Positions 1 through 9,657 are shown, counted from the first letter of the stretch. The stretch: DNA of 64,000 nt from Candidatus Nitrosopumilus sp. (GCA_025699075.1 JAILWG010000002.1:120048-184047), one strand, 5' to 3'. Translations and numbers: made by a program. Notes: generated by a model not told the origin, from the letters alone.

Positions 1-11
1 CATATCCTATA

Positions 12-1265
12 TTGGGATCTATTCAGGTAATTCCTGCAATTGTTGGTATAATGTATCTTGCTAAACAAGGTTCAAGTCTTTCATGGATGTTGATCTTATT
101 TGGATTTATCATTTATGGGGTGGCAGATACTTTCTTCCTCTTTGCTGAACTTGATGGTACATACTATGATGGGCATCCAGTGGATTTGCTATGGCTTTAC
201 ACATACATTTTGATAGTTTTTGCATTTCACATTCGTCTTAAAATCGCAAATATTCCTGGTGAAGAACACAGTTCTTTGTTTACTGAAAATATTAAATTTG
301 AAACAATTAGTAAATTTGGAATTCCTTTAACTTTGACTATAGTTAGCATGATCATCATCATGTCTCTTATCCATTCAATGTTTATGGAGAGTGATGAACA
401 AATTTCTGCTCAAAGTATGATGCTTGGAGTTGTGGCCATGTTGGCTGTATTTGCAGTAATTGTGCTTACGATTAACAAGAATCTCTCACGTCTAGTAAAA
501 ATGAGAACAAATGAACTAATAGAACAACGAAATAATCTTGAAAATCTTGTTGAAGAAAAAACTCATGAAATTTTAAAATCTGAAAGATTATCTGCAATAG
601 GTGAATTATCTGGACGTCTTGCTCATGACTTGAGAAATCCCTTGTCTGTAATGAAAATGTCTGTTGATTTAATAAAACAAAGTCCTGCAGATTCAAAAAT
701 TTCTGACGAGAACATTACAAAGCGTATTGACATGATTGAGAAAAGTATTGATAGAATTTCCCATCAGGTAGATGATGTTTTAGGTTATGTCCGAAACTCT
801 CCTTTGAATTTGTCAAATGTTTCATTAAATGAATTAATTCAAAGCTCTCTGGATAAAGTAAATGTTCCAAAAGATGTGCAAGTTGAACTTTCTAAAAAAC
901 AAATCAAAATAGATTGTGATCCAGACAAACTTGATGCAGTATTCATCAATCTAATCATTAATTCTATTCAAGCAATGCCTAATGGAGGAAAAATCCAAAT
1001 CAAAATTACTGATCAAGATAACTTGGCAATCTTAAAATTCATTGATTCAGGTGATGGAATCTCTGAAAAAAACATAGAAAAAATCTTTGAACCATTGTTC
1101 ACAACAAAGCAAAAAGGAACTGGATTAGGTTTAGCAAGTTGTAAAAATATTATAGAACAACATCATGGAGAAATTTCTGTTACAAATAATCCTACAACAT
1201 TTACTATTGTGTTACCAAAAATGCTATCCGTTCAACAGGTAAAACTAGAATCTAAAAAAAGTTAG
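12..1265 (+). CDS. Sensor histidine kinase (N-terminal TM region, HisKA + HATPase); likely truncated by window start
   Basis: LSGRLAHDLRNPLSVMK H-box; DKLDAVFINLIINSIQAM N-box; DSGDGI and GTGLGLA G-boxes. Confidence 0.9.
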   Translation: MGSIQVIPAIVGIMYLAKQGSSLSWMLILFGFIIYGVADTFFLFAELDGTYYDGHPVDLLWLYTYILIVFAFHIRLKIANIPGEEHSSLFTENIKFETISKFGIPLTLTIVSMIIIMSLIHSMFMESDEQISAQSMMLGVVAMLAVFAVIVLTINKNLSRLVKMRTNELIEQRNNLENLVEEKTHEILKSERLSAIGELSGRLAHDLRNPLSVMKMSVDLIKQSPADSKISDENITKRIDMIEKSIDRISHQVDDVLGYVRNSPLNLSNVSLNELIQSSLDKVNVPKDVQVELSKKQIKIDCDPDKLDAVFINLIINSIQAMPNGGKIQIKITDQDNLAILKFIDSGDGISEKNIEKIFEPLFTTKQKGTGLGLASCKNIIEQHHGEISVTNNPTTFTIVLPKMLSVQQVKLESKKS

Positions 1266-1828
1266 AGTTTCTTTAATAGGGTAAATCTTGGTTTGTTAGG
1301 CTCTATATCCTCATGCATATCCACATTACTGACAAATTTTACCTTGTAGTCAAGCCATTTACTTTGCATGTTGCGTGATTTTTGATTGCTATCAATCTGT
1401 TTTTCTGTTTCGTCATATTTTTCGCAATTCATAATCCATTTTGTAGAAACTCTAAACATCTCTGCTACTCCTTTTTCTACTGTTTCATCATCCAAATAGT
1501 TCATCAATCCATGAGTAAACACAAAATCTATTGACGAGTCTTTAAAAGGCAACTCGGTGATACTTCCTTTCTCAAAGTTGGCAATTGGAAGTTTCTCTTG
1601 TGCTATTCTTAGCGCCTTATCATTAAGATCAATTCCATAAATTTGAAATGTGTCTGGAAATAGCCTTAGATCAATTCCTGTACCACAACCTATCTCCAGT
1701 ACGCTTGTACAGTGTAAAGACATAGCCAAGTCTCTGACGAATTTGGAAAATTCTTCATTATATCTTGCTTCATTCTCATCTGAATATTTATTCCAAAATT
1801 CTTCGTTGTAACTCATAAAATTTCCCAA
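1262..1828 (-). CDS. SAM-dependent class I methyltransferase
   Basis: VLEIGCGTGIDLRLF motif I. Confidence 0.85.
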   Translation of the reverse strand: MGNFMSYNEEFWNKYSDENEARYNEEFSKFVRDLAMSLHCTSVLEIGCGTGIDLRLFPDTFQIYGIDLNDKALRIAQEKLPIANFEKGSITELPFKDSSIDFVFTHGLMNYLDDETVEKGVAEMFRVSTKWIMNCEKYDETEKQIDSNQKSRNMQSKWLDYKVKFVSNVDMHEDIEPNKPRFTLLKKL

Positions 1829-1854
1829 ACAAAGCCGTATTTGATACTAATTGT

Positions 1855-2016
1855 TTAATGCTTACACTTGCAAGGAATCAGTTTTGTATCAAATGTACAA
1901 TCGTGTGGACCATCTGATTTTCCCTGTGTGGGAATCTCTTTCATACAATCATCATGACGACCTTTTCTACAAAACCAACAAATTTCATATGTATCACCAG
2001 TAGCACACGAATCCAT
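1855..2016 (-). CDS. Cys-rich microprotein (53 aa), putative metal-binding; not in supplied ORF track
   Basis: ORF MDSCATGDTYEICWFCRKGRHDDCMKEIPTQGKSDGPHDCTFDTKLIPCKCKH read from the minus strand. Confidence 0.6.
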   Translation of the reverse strand: MDSCATGDTYEICWFCRKGRHDDCMKEIPTQGKSDGPHDCTFDTKLIPCKCKH

Positions 2017-2056
2017 AATTTCTAATCCTTATTGCGGGTAAAAAACTTCTTGGAAT

Positions 2057-2989
2057 CTAGACAAATGTCAACCAAGGCAAGAATCTTTCATCTTTACCCA
2101 TTACTACGTCTGAAAATGATTTTTGAAGCGCTTTAGTAATACTTCCCATATTGCCAGTCCCAATCTTTACTTTATCAATTTGTGTAACTGATTTTACTTC
2201 AGCTGCTGTCCCTGTCATGAAAATCTCATCAGCGTTATACAAATCATCCCGCTCTAGATCTCGCTCAATAACAAATCCGCCGTTTTCTTCAAGAATTTGA
2301 ATAATGCTGTCTCTGGTAATTCCTTCCAATCCTCCTGCTGAAAGTGGCGGAGTTTGAATTACATCGTCTTTGATGATAAAGATATTCTCAGCACTTCCCT
2401 CTGCTACTTTGCCATGAGAATTTAACATGATGGCCTCATCATATCCATTTTCTAATGCTTCCATTCTTGCAAGAGCTGCATTTGCATAATTCGATGCTGC
2501 CTTTGCTTGCATTGGTTGAGATCTTGAATCGATTTTTGTCCAACTCGATACTTTGCATTTTGCTCCTGAAAACTTACCTGCTTTAGATTCTCCCATCTTC
2601 CATTCCCAACATGCAATTGAAACATCTACCTTGTTTGTAGTTGGGGTTAATCCCATTGTTCCATATCCGTAATATGCTAATGGCCTAATGTATGATTCTT
2701 TGAGTCCTCCTGCTTGAACAGTTTTTACAATTGCATCTGAAATCACTTTTTTTGAGAACTGCATTTTCATAGAGTACAGCCTTGCAGATTTGAAAAACCT
2801 ATCAACATGTTCTGGTAGTCTGAAAATTGCCGATCCATTTGGAGTATCATAACATCTGATTCCCTCAAAAATTGATGTAGAATAATGTAAAGCGTGAGTT
2901 AATACGTGAACTTTGGCGTCTTTGAATGGTACCAATTTCCCATTCATCCATATTTTACCAACCTCTTTCATAGGAGAGCAAAAAATCAA
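2057..2989 (-). CDS. ilvE: Branched-chain amino acid aminotransferase
   Basis: KIWMNGKLVPFKDAKVHVLTHALHYSTSIFEGIRCY; EGSAENIFI; class IV aminotransferase. Confidence 0.93.
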   Translation of the reverse strand: MIFCSPMKEVGKIWMNGKLVPFKDAKVHVLTHALHYSTSIFEGIRCYDTPNGSAIFRLPEHVDRFFKSARLYSMKMQFSKKVISDAIVKTVQAGGLKESYIRPLAYYGYGTMGLTPTTNKVDVSIACWEWKMGESKAGKFSGAKCKVSSWTKIDSRSQPMQAKAASNYANAALARMEALENGYDEAIMLNSHGKVAEGSAENIFIIKDDVIQTPPLSAGGLEGITRDSIIQILEENGGFVIERDLERDDLYNADEIFMTGTAAEVKSVTQIDKVKIGTGNMGSITKALQKSFSDVVMGKDERFLPWLTFV

Positions 2990-3049
2990 TGCTAATTTAA
3001 AGAATTATCTTTTCCGGTATTTGTATATCTTAAACTACATATCTGACAT

Positions 3050-3271
3050 ATGATAAATTCCAACATGGAGTGGATTTTGGGCTTTGCCGGAATTGCCTGT
3101 CTTGTAGTAGGGTTGGTTGGTCAGGCATTTGAAATGAGAAAAATTCGTCTTACTACATACAAAGACGAAGATTTAGGCTCAGCCAACATTTTTGCAAACA
3201 GGAGAAACTTCAAGTGGTATGCCTTACTAGGTATTGGAATTGTTTTGTGGTTTGCTGCTGAGCGTATGTGA
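3050..3271 (+). CDS. Small membrane protein
   Basis: Two hydrophobic segments, 73 aa. Confidence 0.6.
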   Translation: MINSNMEWILGFAGIACLVVGLVGQAFEMRKIRLTTYKDEDLGSANIFANRRNFKWYALLGIGIVLWFAAERM

Positions 3272-3274
3272 ATG

Positions 3275-3411
3275 GATCTATATAGATCAGCTCTAAATAC
3301 TATGAATTGTAACCTATAGTATCGCGTGTTTTGGGTAACGCCGGACTAACTCTAGATAAAGGTCCAAGAACAAACCCATGTTGGCGTTTACAGGTGAAAG
3401 CCCGTAACGCC
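3275..3411 (+). ncRNA. Candidate structured RNA / 3' regulatory region
   Basis: Perfect palindrome GATCTATATAGATC (3275-3288); ATACTAT/ATAGTAT hairpin (3297-3303/3316-3322); TAACGCC (3336-3342), GGCGTT (3383-3388) and GTAACGCC (3404-3411), which can form alternative stems; no ORF. Confidence 0.4.
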
Positions 3412-3420
3412 ACTCTTACA

Positions 3421-4836
3421 TTAAATAAAATTAATATTTGAAATTTCTTTGTGTACTGCTCTAATAGCTTTTGTTATGTTGTCATGTGTATCTTCTACAA
3501 CAATAATTATCCGTGATGTTTCTTCTTGTGCATCCATGTTCAAAATGTTTAATCCTGATTCACCGATCTTTGCACTGGTTCTAGAAGCTACTTGCTGAAC
3601 TCTCCACATTTCGTCTCCGATTAACGTAATTACTCCTCTGTTGTATGTAATGGTGGCAAGTGAATCAAATGCTAAAAGATACTTTTCATTTCTCTTAACA
3701 TATTCACCATCTAAGAATAATATTCTGGAGAATTCTATTCCGTCTTTTGTAAATGGCGACAAGATTACAAATTCACTATAATGTTTGTCTTTTTCTAAAG
3801 ATGTCAATAATTTATGAATTGAATTTGTTTCAATTCTAAAAATTGCACAATTTTCTTTTCCTGTTACTATTTTGATAGGATGCCCTTTCTGTTCTTCCAA
3901 GTTTCTTTTGATTGTGGTAACCTTTTCAGGATTTTTCATATTTGTAATTATGATTGGCATGTCTACGCCATTTTCAACAATCTCTTTAATTGCAATTGGA
4001 TCTAAAATTTTCATTCCAAACATTCCTGCCAACCTTGCTTCATTATATGATAATTGAATTACTTCTCTTAATTCGGAATCAACAATTTTTGGATCTGCAG
4101 AAACCACTGCACTGTCTTTCTCAAAGTCTATGCTGGTTTCATATTCTTTATGAAATAATATTCCTAAATCTGCTGCAGTTCTATCTGAACCACCACGCTC
4201 ATATGTTGTAGTAATACCATCAACTGTTTTACCAATAAATCCCCCTATGGTAACTACTTGATTTTTATCCACTAATTCTGCAATCTTGTCCATCTTCTCC
4301 TTTGATTCTGTTATGAGGAAATTTGTAAATTCTATATTATGATCAGTAATAATGGGCCAGTCCTCAAATTCTACTGCTTCCGTTTTAATGTCATTACTTC
4401 TTAGAATGTGGGTCATTACATGTGACATTAAAATTTCTCCTGAAAATGCTAATGCTTGAGAACGTACCTCGTTGGCAAATTCTTTGTTCTTAAATGCATC
4501 ATCAAGTGCTTTTTGTGCTTTTTCTAGGTGAAAATCAATTGTTTTTTTACAATTTTCTCTGTTATTTTCATCAACCATTTCTAGAATTTTCTGATAAGTT
4601 GATTTTACAATATCTAGAGATGGTTTTAATCCTCTTTCTGAATTTTTTCCCTGTTCTAAGATCACATCAGTCAATGAACGCTTTTTTTCATTATGAATTG
4701 TTAAAGGAGCTGAAAAAACTGCAATGACTTTGGAATCTTTTTTTAAATCTGAAATCCTTTGAATGATTTTTGGAATTGTCTCCCCGTTTGGACCTATTGC
4801 ACTGCCACCAAATTTGGCAACTACTAGTCTAGTCAT
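3421..4836 (-). CDS. lysC: Aspartate kinase with C-terminal ACT domains
   Basis: VVAKFGGSAIG N-terminus; GGFIGKTVDGITTTYERGGSDRTAADLG. Confidence 0.92.
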   Translation of the reverse strand: MTRLVVAKFGGSAIGPNGETIPKIIQRISDLKKDSKVIAVFSAPLTIHNEKKRSLTDVILEQGKNSERGLKPSLDIVKSTYQKILEMVDENNRENCKKTIDFHLEKAQKALDDAFKNKEFANEVRSQALAFSGEILMSHVMTHILRSNDIKTEAVEFEDWPIITDHNIEFTNFLITESKEKMDKIAELVDKNQVVTIGGFIGKTVDGITTTYERGGSDRTAADLGILFHKEYETSIDFEKDSAVVSADPKIVDSELREVIQLSYNEARLAGMFGMKILDPIAIKEIVENGVDMPIIITNMKNPEKVTTIKRNLEEQKGHPIKIVTGKENCAIFRIETNSIHKLLTSLEKDKHYSEFVILSPFTKDGIEFSRILFLDGEYVKRNEKYLLAFDSLATITYNRGVITLIGDEMWRVQQVASRTSAKIGESGLNILNMDAQEETSRIIIVVEDTHDNITKAIRAVHKEISNINFI

Positions 4837-4881
4837 AGTACTTTATCAAAACCAACTGGCCTTCTATTAAGCATTTGATTG

Positions 4882-5898
4882 CTATTTCATTAATTTCTGA
4901 ATAATTTCAGCTGCAACTTTGGCACCATTTGTGTTTACTTGCTTTCGTTTTGTTTCTAATTTTTCCAAAATCAATTTTTCTAATCTGTTGATATCTTCAA
5001 ATTCAAATCCTTCTTCTCTTGCGTTGTCTTCTTGCTCAAAATGTCCTTTGATTGGTATGAATATTCCAGGAGTCCCATACGCATTAGCCTCATCTATAGT
5101 TGATTTCCCTGCCAATGATATGATCACATCTGCTGCAAAAATTAACTCATGTAAATTATCTACAAATCCTAAATTTTTCACGTTTTCAAATTTTTTATTT
5201 ACTGCTGGACCTGAAACCAAAATTATATCTAGATTTTGATTAATTTTTGAAATAGCTTCTAATGCTTTTTTGATAAGAAATAACCCTGCACTAGTTCCAC
5301 CAATAGAGATAATTATTGTCTTTTTTTCAAAGCAAAACTTGTTTCTTAATTCTTCTCTAGTTCTACAAGTCTCCCTAACAATCGTTCCTACTTTTTTGAT
5401 GTTATCTTGATTGTCTCCTTTTTCTGGAACGATTACTGTATCACATTTCTTAATAATCTCTTGCATGGACTTGTTCATCTTTTTTTCTATAAATGATGCT
5501 ATGCCTTTGGTAAAACGAGTCTCTAGAACATCTGTAATTAACACTGTTGGAATTTTCATCTCTTGTGCAACAGTTAATGATGCAAAATCTTCATCACTAA
5601 TAACTAAATTTGGTTTATCTTTTTGTAGAATTTTTTCTGAAATATTTTTACAATCTCTATAGTATTGATAATAATTCCATAGCCATTTTGCAGGATTTTT
5701 TAGTACTCCATTTTCAATAATAAACGAAGGAGGATTGTATACGTCTTGTACATTATAATCTAATTTTTCTAAAATTTTTGTAGCACCACTTCCTGTAACA
5801 AATTTAGTTGATATATTTTCAAAATTATTCACAATGGCAATATCTCGAGTGACGTGACCTAAACCAATTGGGCTTGAAAAAAAACTAAATACATTCAT
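4882..5898 (-). CDS. MurG-like glycosyltransferase family protein
   Basis: SSPIGLGHVTRDIAI; IISIGGTSAG; AGKSTIDEANAYGTPGIFIPIKGHFEQEDNA. Confidence 0.75.
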   Translation of the reverse strand: MNVFSFFSSPIGLGHVTRDIAIVNNFENISTKFVTGSGATKILEKLDYNVQDVYNPPSFIIENGVLKNPAKWLWNYYQYYRDCKNISEKILQKDKPNLVISDEDFASLTVAQEMKIPTVLITDVLETRFTKGIASFIEKKMNKSMQEIIKKCDTVIVPEKGDNQDNIKKVGTIVRETCRTREELRNKFCFEKKTIIISIGGTSAGLFLIKKALEAISKINQNLDIILVSGPAVNKKFENVKNLGFVDNLHELIFAADVIISLAGKSTIDEANAYGTPGIFIPIKGHFEQEDNAREEGFEFEDINRLEKLILEKLETKRKQVNTNGAKVAAEIIQKLMK

Positions 5899-5977
5899 GA
5901 TTTTCTTGATTTTTAATCAAATTTCTAGATTTTCTCTTGTCTCAAAGTTTAAATGGATTTTAACAAGGTAGGTTTCT

Positions 5978-6052
5978 GGGCTCATAGTCCAGGTCGGTTA
6001 TGACGTCGCCCTTACACGGCGAAGATCCGGGGTTCAAATCCCCGTGGGCCCA
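5978..6052 (+). tRNA. tRNA-Val (anticodon UAC), integration target
   Basis: Cloverleaf: GGGCTCA/TGGGCCC acceptor, TCGCC-CTTACAC-GGCGA anticodon arm, GGGG-TTCAAAT-CCCC T-arm. Confidence 0.93.
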
Positions 6053-6053
6053 T
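6037..6053 (+). repeat. attL core: 17-bp direct repeat AATCCCCGTGGGCCCAT
   Basis: Identical to 22521-22537; overlaps tRNA-Val 3' end. Confidence 0.9.
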
Positions 6054-6096
6054 GCCCTTTCATGGGGCTAAAATAGGACGCACTCGTACCTAAGTC

Positions 6097-7263
6097 ATGG
6101 AAATTTCCCTTGATAATGTCAAATCCAGATCTGATCCTTATCAAATATTCTTAGATTCTATTAGAAGCCCTGCAACACTTCGCAGATACAAGAATCTACT
6201 TTACGCCTTTCTCAAGCTTGTTCCAAACAAGTTCTACACTGAAGCCCTTGGCAAAACCCCTGAAAATCGAGAACCTGAAACATTGACTCGATTCTTTGTT
6301 GACTTGGCAAGAAAGGACATGGAACTATCTTCAAACATTATTGCTGAATTTATCAAACAAGACAAGAAGCGAGTAGAGTCTGGTGAGATTAGCTCGCAAA
6401 CTCTTCCAAACCACATCAAACCAATCAAGGCATTACTAGAGTCAAATGCAGTTCCAATCCATTGGAAATCTCTTAACAAACTTCTTCCACGAAGAGAAGC
6501 AAAATCAAAAGATAGGGCATACACTAAAGAAGAAATCCAAAAGATGCTCGAGGTATCAAACAACATTACCGACAAAGTTTTGATTTTGATGTTCTCGTCA
6601 GGTGGTTTCAGATTAGAAGCATGGGATTATTTTACATGGAAAGATGTAATCTTTTTCAAAAATAATGATGGGACATACAAGGGGGCTGCTTTGAGAATCT
6701 ATAGCGGAGATCCTGAAAGTTACTTTACGTTTATCACTCCAGAAGCTTGTAAAGCACTTGAGATTTATCGTGAAAATTGGAAAGCAGACATTGGAGAATA
6801 TCCAAAACCTGATGATCCTTTAATCAAGACAGTTGCATCACCTATGATTCGTAGACTTGCTCAGAAAGGAGTTCGAAAAAGAATCGACAAAGTTGTTACT
6901 GATATTGGTCTAAGGCCACCATTACCACCAGGAAAAAGAAGACATGAGGTGCAACTTGACCATGGATTTAGAAAATATTTCAATACAATGCTAAGACGTG
7001 CTAAGGTTGATTATCTGGATAAAGAAGACATGATGGGACACAAGGTAGGCTTGGAAAAGCACTATGAACGTTATCAAGAAGAAGACTTTGAGAGGTTTCC
7101 AGAATATCAAAAGGCAATACCACTTCTAACAATATCTGAAGAGGAAACAATCCGTCTAGAAAATGAACAACTACGTAAGGAAAAATCTGAACTTGAAGTG
7201 TACAAACAAAAAATTGACGAATTATGGGCAGATAAACAAAGAATGGAATCTAATCATAGCTAA
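6097..7263 (+). CDS. Tyrosine recombinase / archaeal integrase
   Basis: SGGFRLEAWDYFTW (Arg I), DHGFRKYFNTML (HxxR), MGHKVGLEKHYERY (catalytic Tyr); 45 bp from tRNA. Confidence 0.9.
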   Translation: MEISLDNVKSRSDPYQIFLDSIRSPATLRRYKNLLYAFLKLVPNKFYTEALGKTPENREPETLTRFFVDLARKDMELSSNIIAEFIKQDKKRVESGEISSQTLPNHIKPIKALLESNAVPIHWKSLNKLLPRREAKSKDRAYTKEEIQKMLEVSNNITDKVLILMFSSGGFRLEAWDYFTWKDVIFFKNNDGTYKGAALRIYSGDPESYFTFITPEACKALEIYRENWKADIGEYPKPDDPLIKTVASPMIRRLAQKGVRKRIDKVVTDIGLRPPLPPGKRRHEVQLDHGFRKYFNTMLRRAKVDYLDKEDMMGHKVGLEKHYERYQEEDFERFPEYQKAIPLLTISEEETIRLENEQLRKEKSELEVYKQKIDELWADKQRMESNHS

Positions 7264-8183
7264 TTAGCGTAGTAATCTGCAGGTTTATGCTTCCAATTAG
7301 TTTTGTAATCTAGTTTTCTCAATTTTTTGTCTATTGCATCTTTTGTATTCTTATAGTAAAATTCACTACAGCTAATCATTGGCATTTTGAATGATCTTGT
7401 TCTTTTTGTCTCTCCAAACTCCTCAAAATATTTTGTCTCATCTAACTCAAAAGCCCATAACCATACATGTCCTAATTGTCTGTGTTCACTGTCTACTGTT
7501 CGTGTTTTTTTCCAATCTACTAATGTAAGTGGTGTTCTTTCCCAATACAATCTTCCATGGGTTACTATGTCAATAATTGTGTGATTCTCTATACATTTTT
7601 GCATGAAAGATTTAAACTCCTTTTTGATTTCTTCATCTGAAAAAGATATGTCTAAACTTCCCATATTTCTTAACTGAACAAAAAACCCAAAATAATAAGC
7701 ATCTGCTGAAAGCTGTTTTGTCAATTGTATTCCATTTAAGACATGCCAAGCAATCATTAATGTAATATCGTCTTCTACAAACATTTCAAGAAACTGTCTT
7801 GCATTTGGAATTCTAAAAATACTTGAATAAAACTCTGAATATTTCTTAAAAAAGAAATTTTTTTGCAATGGAACTACTTGTGTTATTGCAATTATTCCTT
7901 TTACCTTTAGATAGAATTTCTTTTCCTCTTTTCCAAATCTATGATGGTTTGTTGTTCTTTCTTCTACATATTCATGAGGTATCAACCCCATGAATCTAGA
8001 ACTTCCATCAAGTCTTTTTTTAATTCCCCACCTGTCTAAACTATCTGCATATTTTGTGGTAAATTTTGATAATTGACTTAGATTCAATGGACCATGTAAT
8101 GCTAGAAATTTCAAAATACGTTTTTCATACTCGTCTAAAACGAATACCTCTGAACACATTTTTTCTAGGATTAGTTTGTTCAA
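7260..8183 (-). CDS. Winged-helix domain protein, element regulator or plasmid protein
   Basis: LDEYEKRILKFLALHGPLNLSQLSKFTTKYADSLDRWGIKKRLD HTH-like N-terminus. Confidence 0.55.
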   Translation of the reverse strand: MNKLILEKMCSEVFVLDEYEKRILKFLALHGPLNLSQLSKFTTKYADSLDRWGIKKRLDGSSRFMGLIPHEYVEERTTNHHRFGKEEKKFYLKVKGIIAITQVVPLQKNFFFKKYSEFYSSIFRIPNARQFLEMFVEDDITLMIAWHVLNGIQLTKQLSADAYYFGFFVQLRNMGSLDISFSDEEIKKEFKSFMQKCIENHTIIDIVTHGRLYWERTPLTLVDWKKTRTVDSEHRQLGHVWLWAFELDETKYFEEFGETKRTRSFKMPMISCSEFYYKNTKDAIDKKLRKLDYKTNWKHKPADYYAN

Positions 8184-8251
8184 TTATATGTGATTATTTT
8201 AGGTATATTATATTGATTTATACCTAATTATGTCAAATTATATGTGATTAT
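8182..8251. promoter_or_regulatory. Repeat-rich divergent intergenic region: possible operator or replication origin
   Basis: Direct repeats AATTATATGTGATTAT at 8182-8197 and 8236-8251 flanking inverted repeat TAGGTATA (8200-8207)/TATACCTA (8219-8226). Confidence 0.6.
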
Positions 8252-8285
8252 AAAATGATTTGTGCTCAAATTACGTAGTAATGAT

Positions 8286-8399
8286 GTGATAACAACTATA
8301 GTAATTTCCAAAGACACTCGAGAACAATTAAAGAATCTAGGAAAAAAAGGCGAATCCTATGAGCAGATCATAAGAAGATTACTTAATCTGGGTGACTAA
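8286..8399 (+). CDS. Small antitoxin/RHH-like DNA-binding protein (37 aa, GTG start)
   Basis: VITTIVISKDTREQLKNLGKKGESYEQIIRRLLNLGD resembles VapB/RHH-type small regulators; not in ORF track. Confidence 0.55.
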   Translation: MITTIVISKDTREQLKNLGKKGESYEQIIRRLLNLGD

Positions 8400-8400
8400 A

Positions 8401-8553
8401 TTGAGTAAGCAAATTTTCTCATGTTGTGAAAATCCATCAGAATTTCTAATTACGTACAGCGTTGCTGGAGAAACGAAAACGTATCAAGTATGTAATCATT
8501 GTAGTGATTTAGACTGTTTTAAGAGATTCGTAATAAAAAAATTAAAAATTTAG
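8401..8553 (+). CDS. Small zinc-binding protein (50 aa, TTG start)
   Basis: LSKQIFSCCENPSEFLITYSVAGETKTYQVCNHCSDLDCFKRFVIKKLKI; CC...CxxC pattern. Confidence 0.5.
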   Translation: MSKQIFSCCENPSEFLITYSVAGETKTYQVCNHCSDLDCFKRFVIKKLKI

Positions 8554-9515
8554 TGATTATCATGCAATCATTAATTCCATTTTTACGTCCTGCCTCTGAG
8601 CAAAGTAGTTCTACATTACAAAACGTAGCAGATTTTGTTTCAGAGTATAAGTTTCTTACAAATTGGATGAGTATAGACTATCAAGGATGGACACTTCCTG
8701 CAACACATGAACCACATGACTGGTGCGGTTTATGGAAGACCATAGGTTGTATTAATGCAGATAAACATGAGCAGTTGGGCAAAGGAAGGTTGGTATATAT
8801 CAAACAGTTTCGACGTTCATGCTACCGTGCAAAGTGTAAATCATGTTATACTAATTGGATTGCAAGACAAGCTAATGTATCTACTAGAAGAATAGAAGCT
8901 TATTTTGAAAAATCAAAACAAAGACCAATTCACTTGATACTGGCAGTTCCTGAAAACCAACGAGAGTTACCAGTAAAACTGCTACGTCAAAGGATGAGCC
9001 ATATCCTAAAACTTGGAAATATTAAAGGAGGTTCGGTTATCTTTCATCCATTTCGATTTAGTAAAGCTCAGCATAGATGGTATTCGTCTCCTCATTTTCA
9101 TCTTGTAGGATTTGGAAAATCTTCTGATATCAAGAATGCATTTGGAAGATATGGTTGGTATGTCAAAGAAGCTGGAGAAAGAGACTCAGTATTTCAAACA
9201 TTTTGTTACCTTCTATCTCATTGTGGAATCCAGAAAGGCTATCAGGCAGTCACCTGGTTTGGAAGTCTCTCTTATAGCAAATTGCATATTGAAAAAGAGC
9301 CTAGAATTACTAAATGTCCTCTTTGTAACGGAGAATTTGAGGAAATTTACTATGAAGATCTATTTCATCCTATAATACCGCCTGATAAGCACTATGAAGG
9401 ATTAGTAGATGAGATAGGATGGTACAGGGTGATGACTTTCGAGTATGAAGAACCAACTTTCGAGTATGCCTCAACTAGAGACTTGGATGAATTATTGAAA
9501 GGATTGGCAAATTAA
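8553..9515 (+). CDS. Putative HUH rolling-circle replication initiator (Rep)-like protein
   Basis: SPHFHLVGFG (HUH), downstream DSVFQTFCYLLSHCG (candidate catalytic Tyr motif), Cys clusters CYRAKCKSC and CPLC. Confidence 0.65.
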   Translation: MIIMQSLIPFLRPASEQSSSTLQNVADFVSEYKFLTNWMSIDYQGWTLPATHEPHDWCGLWKTIGCINADKHEQLGKGRLVYIKQFRRSCYRAKCKSCYTNWIARQANVSTRRIEAYFEKSKQRPIHLILAVPENQRELPVKLLRQRMSHILKLGNIKGGSVIFHPFRFSKAQHRWYSSPHFHLVGFGKSSDIKNAFGRYGWYVKEAGERDSVFQTFCYLLSHCGIQKGYQAVTWFGSLSYSKLHIEKEPRITKCPLCNGEFEEIYYEDLFHPIIPPDKHYEGLVDEIGWYRVMTFEYEEPTFEYASTRDLDELLKGLAN

Positions 9516-9657
9516 TTCCTAATTGTGTTCTACATTATCCCTACTTTACACTTCTAAACAGGGATTTAGGCATGAATTTTCTAGACTACAGAAAAATGAG
9601 TTACTTGTCAAAAGTTCGATACTAAGGAACCGAAAAGAAATTCTTTGAGACTCACAC

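Noticed and set aside
9600-9640. GTTCGATACTAAGGAACC as a T-arm-like or att fragment
   Set aside because: No match to the element's att core and no tRNA context.
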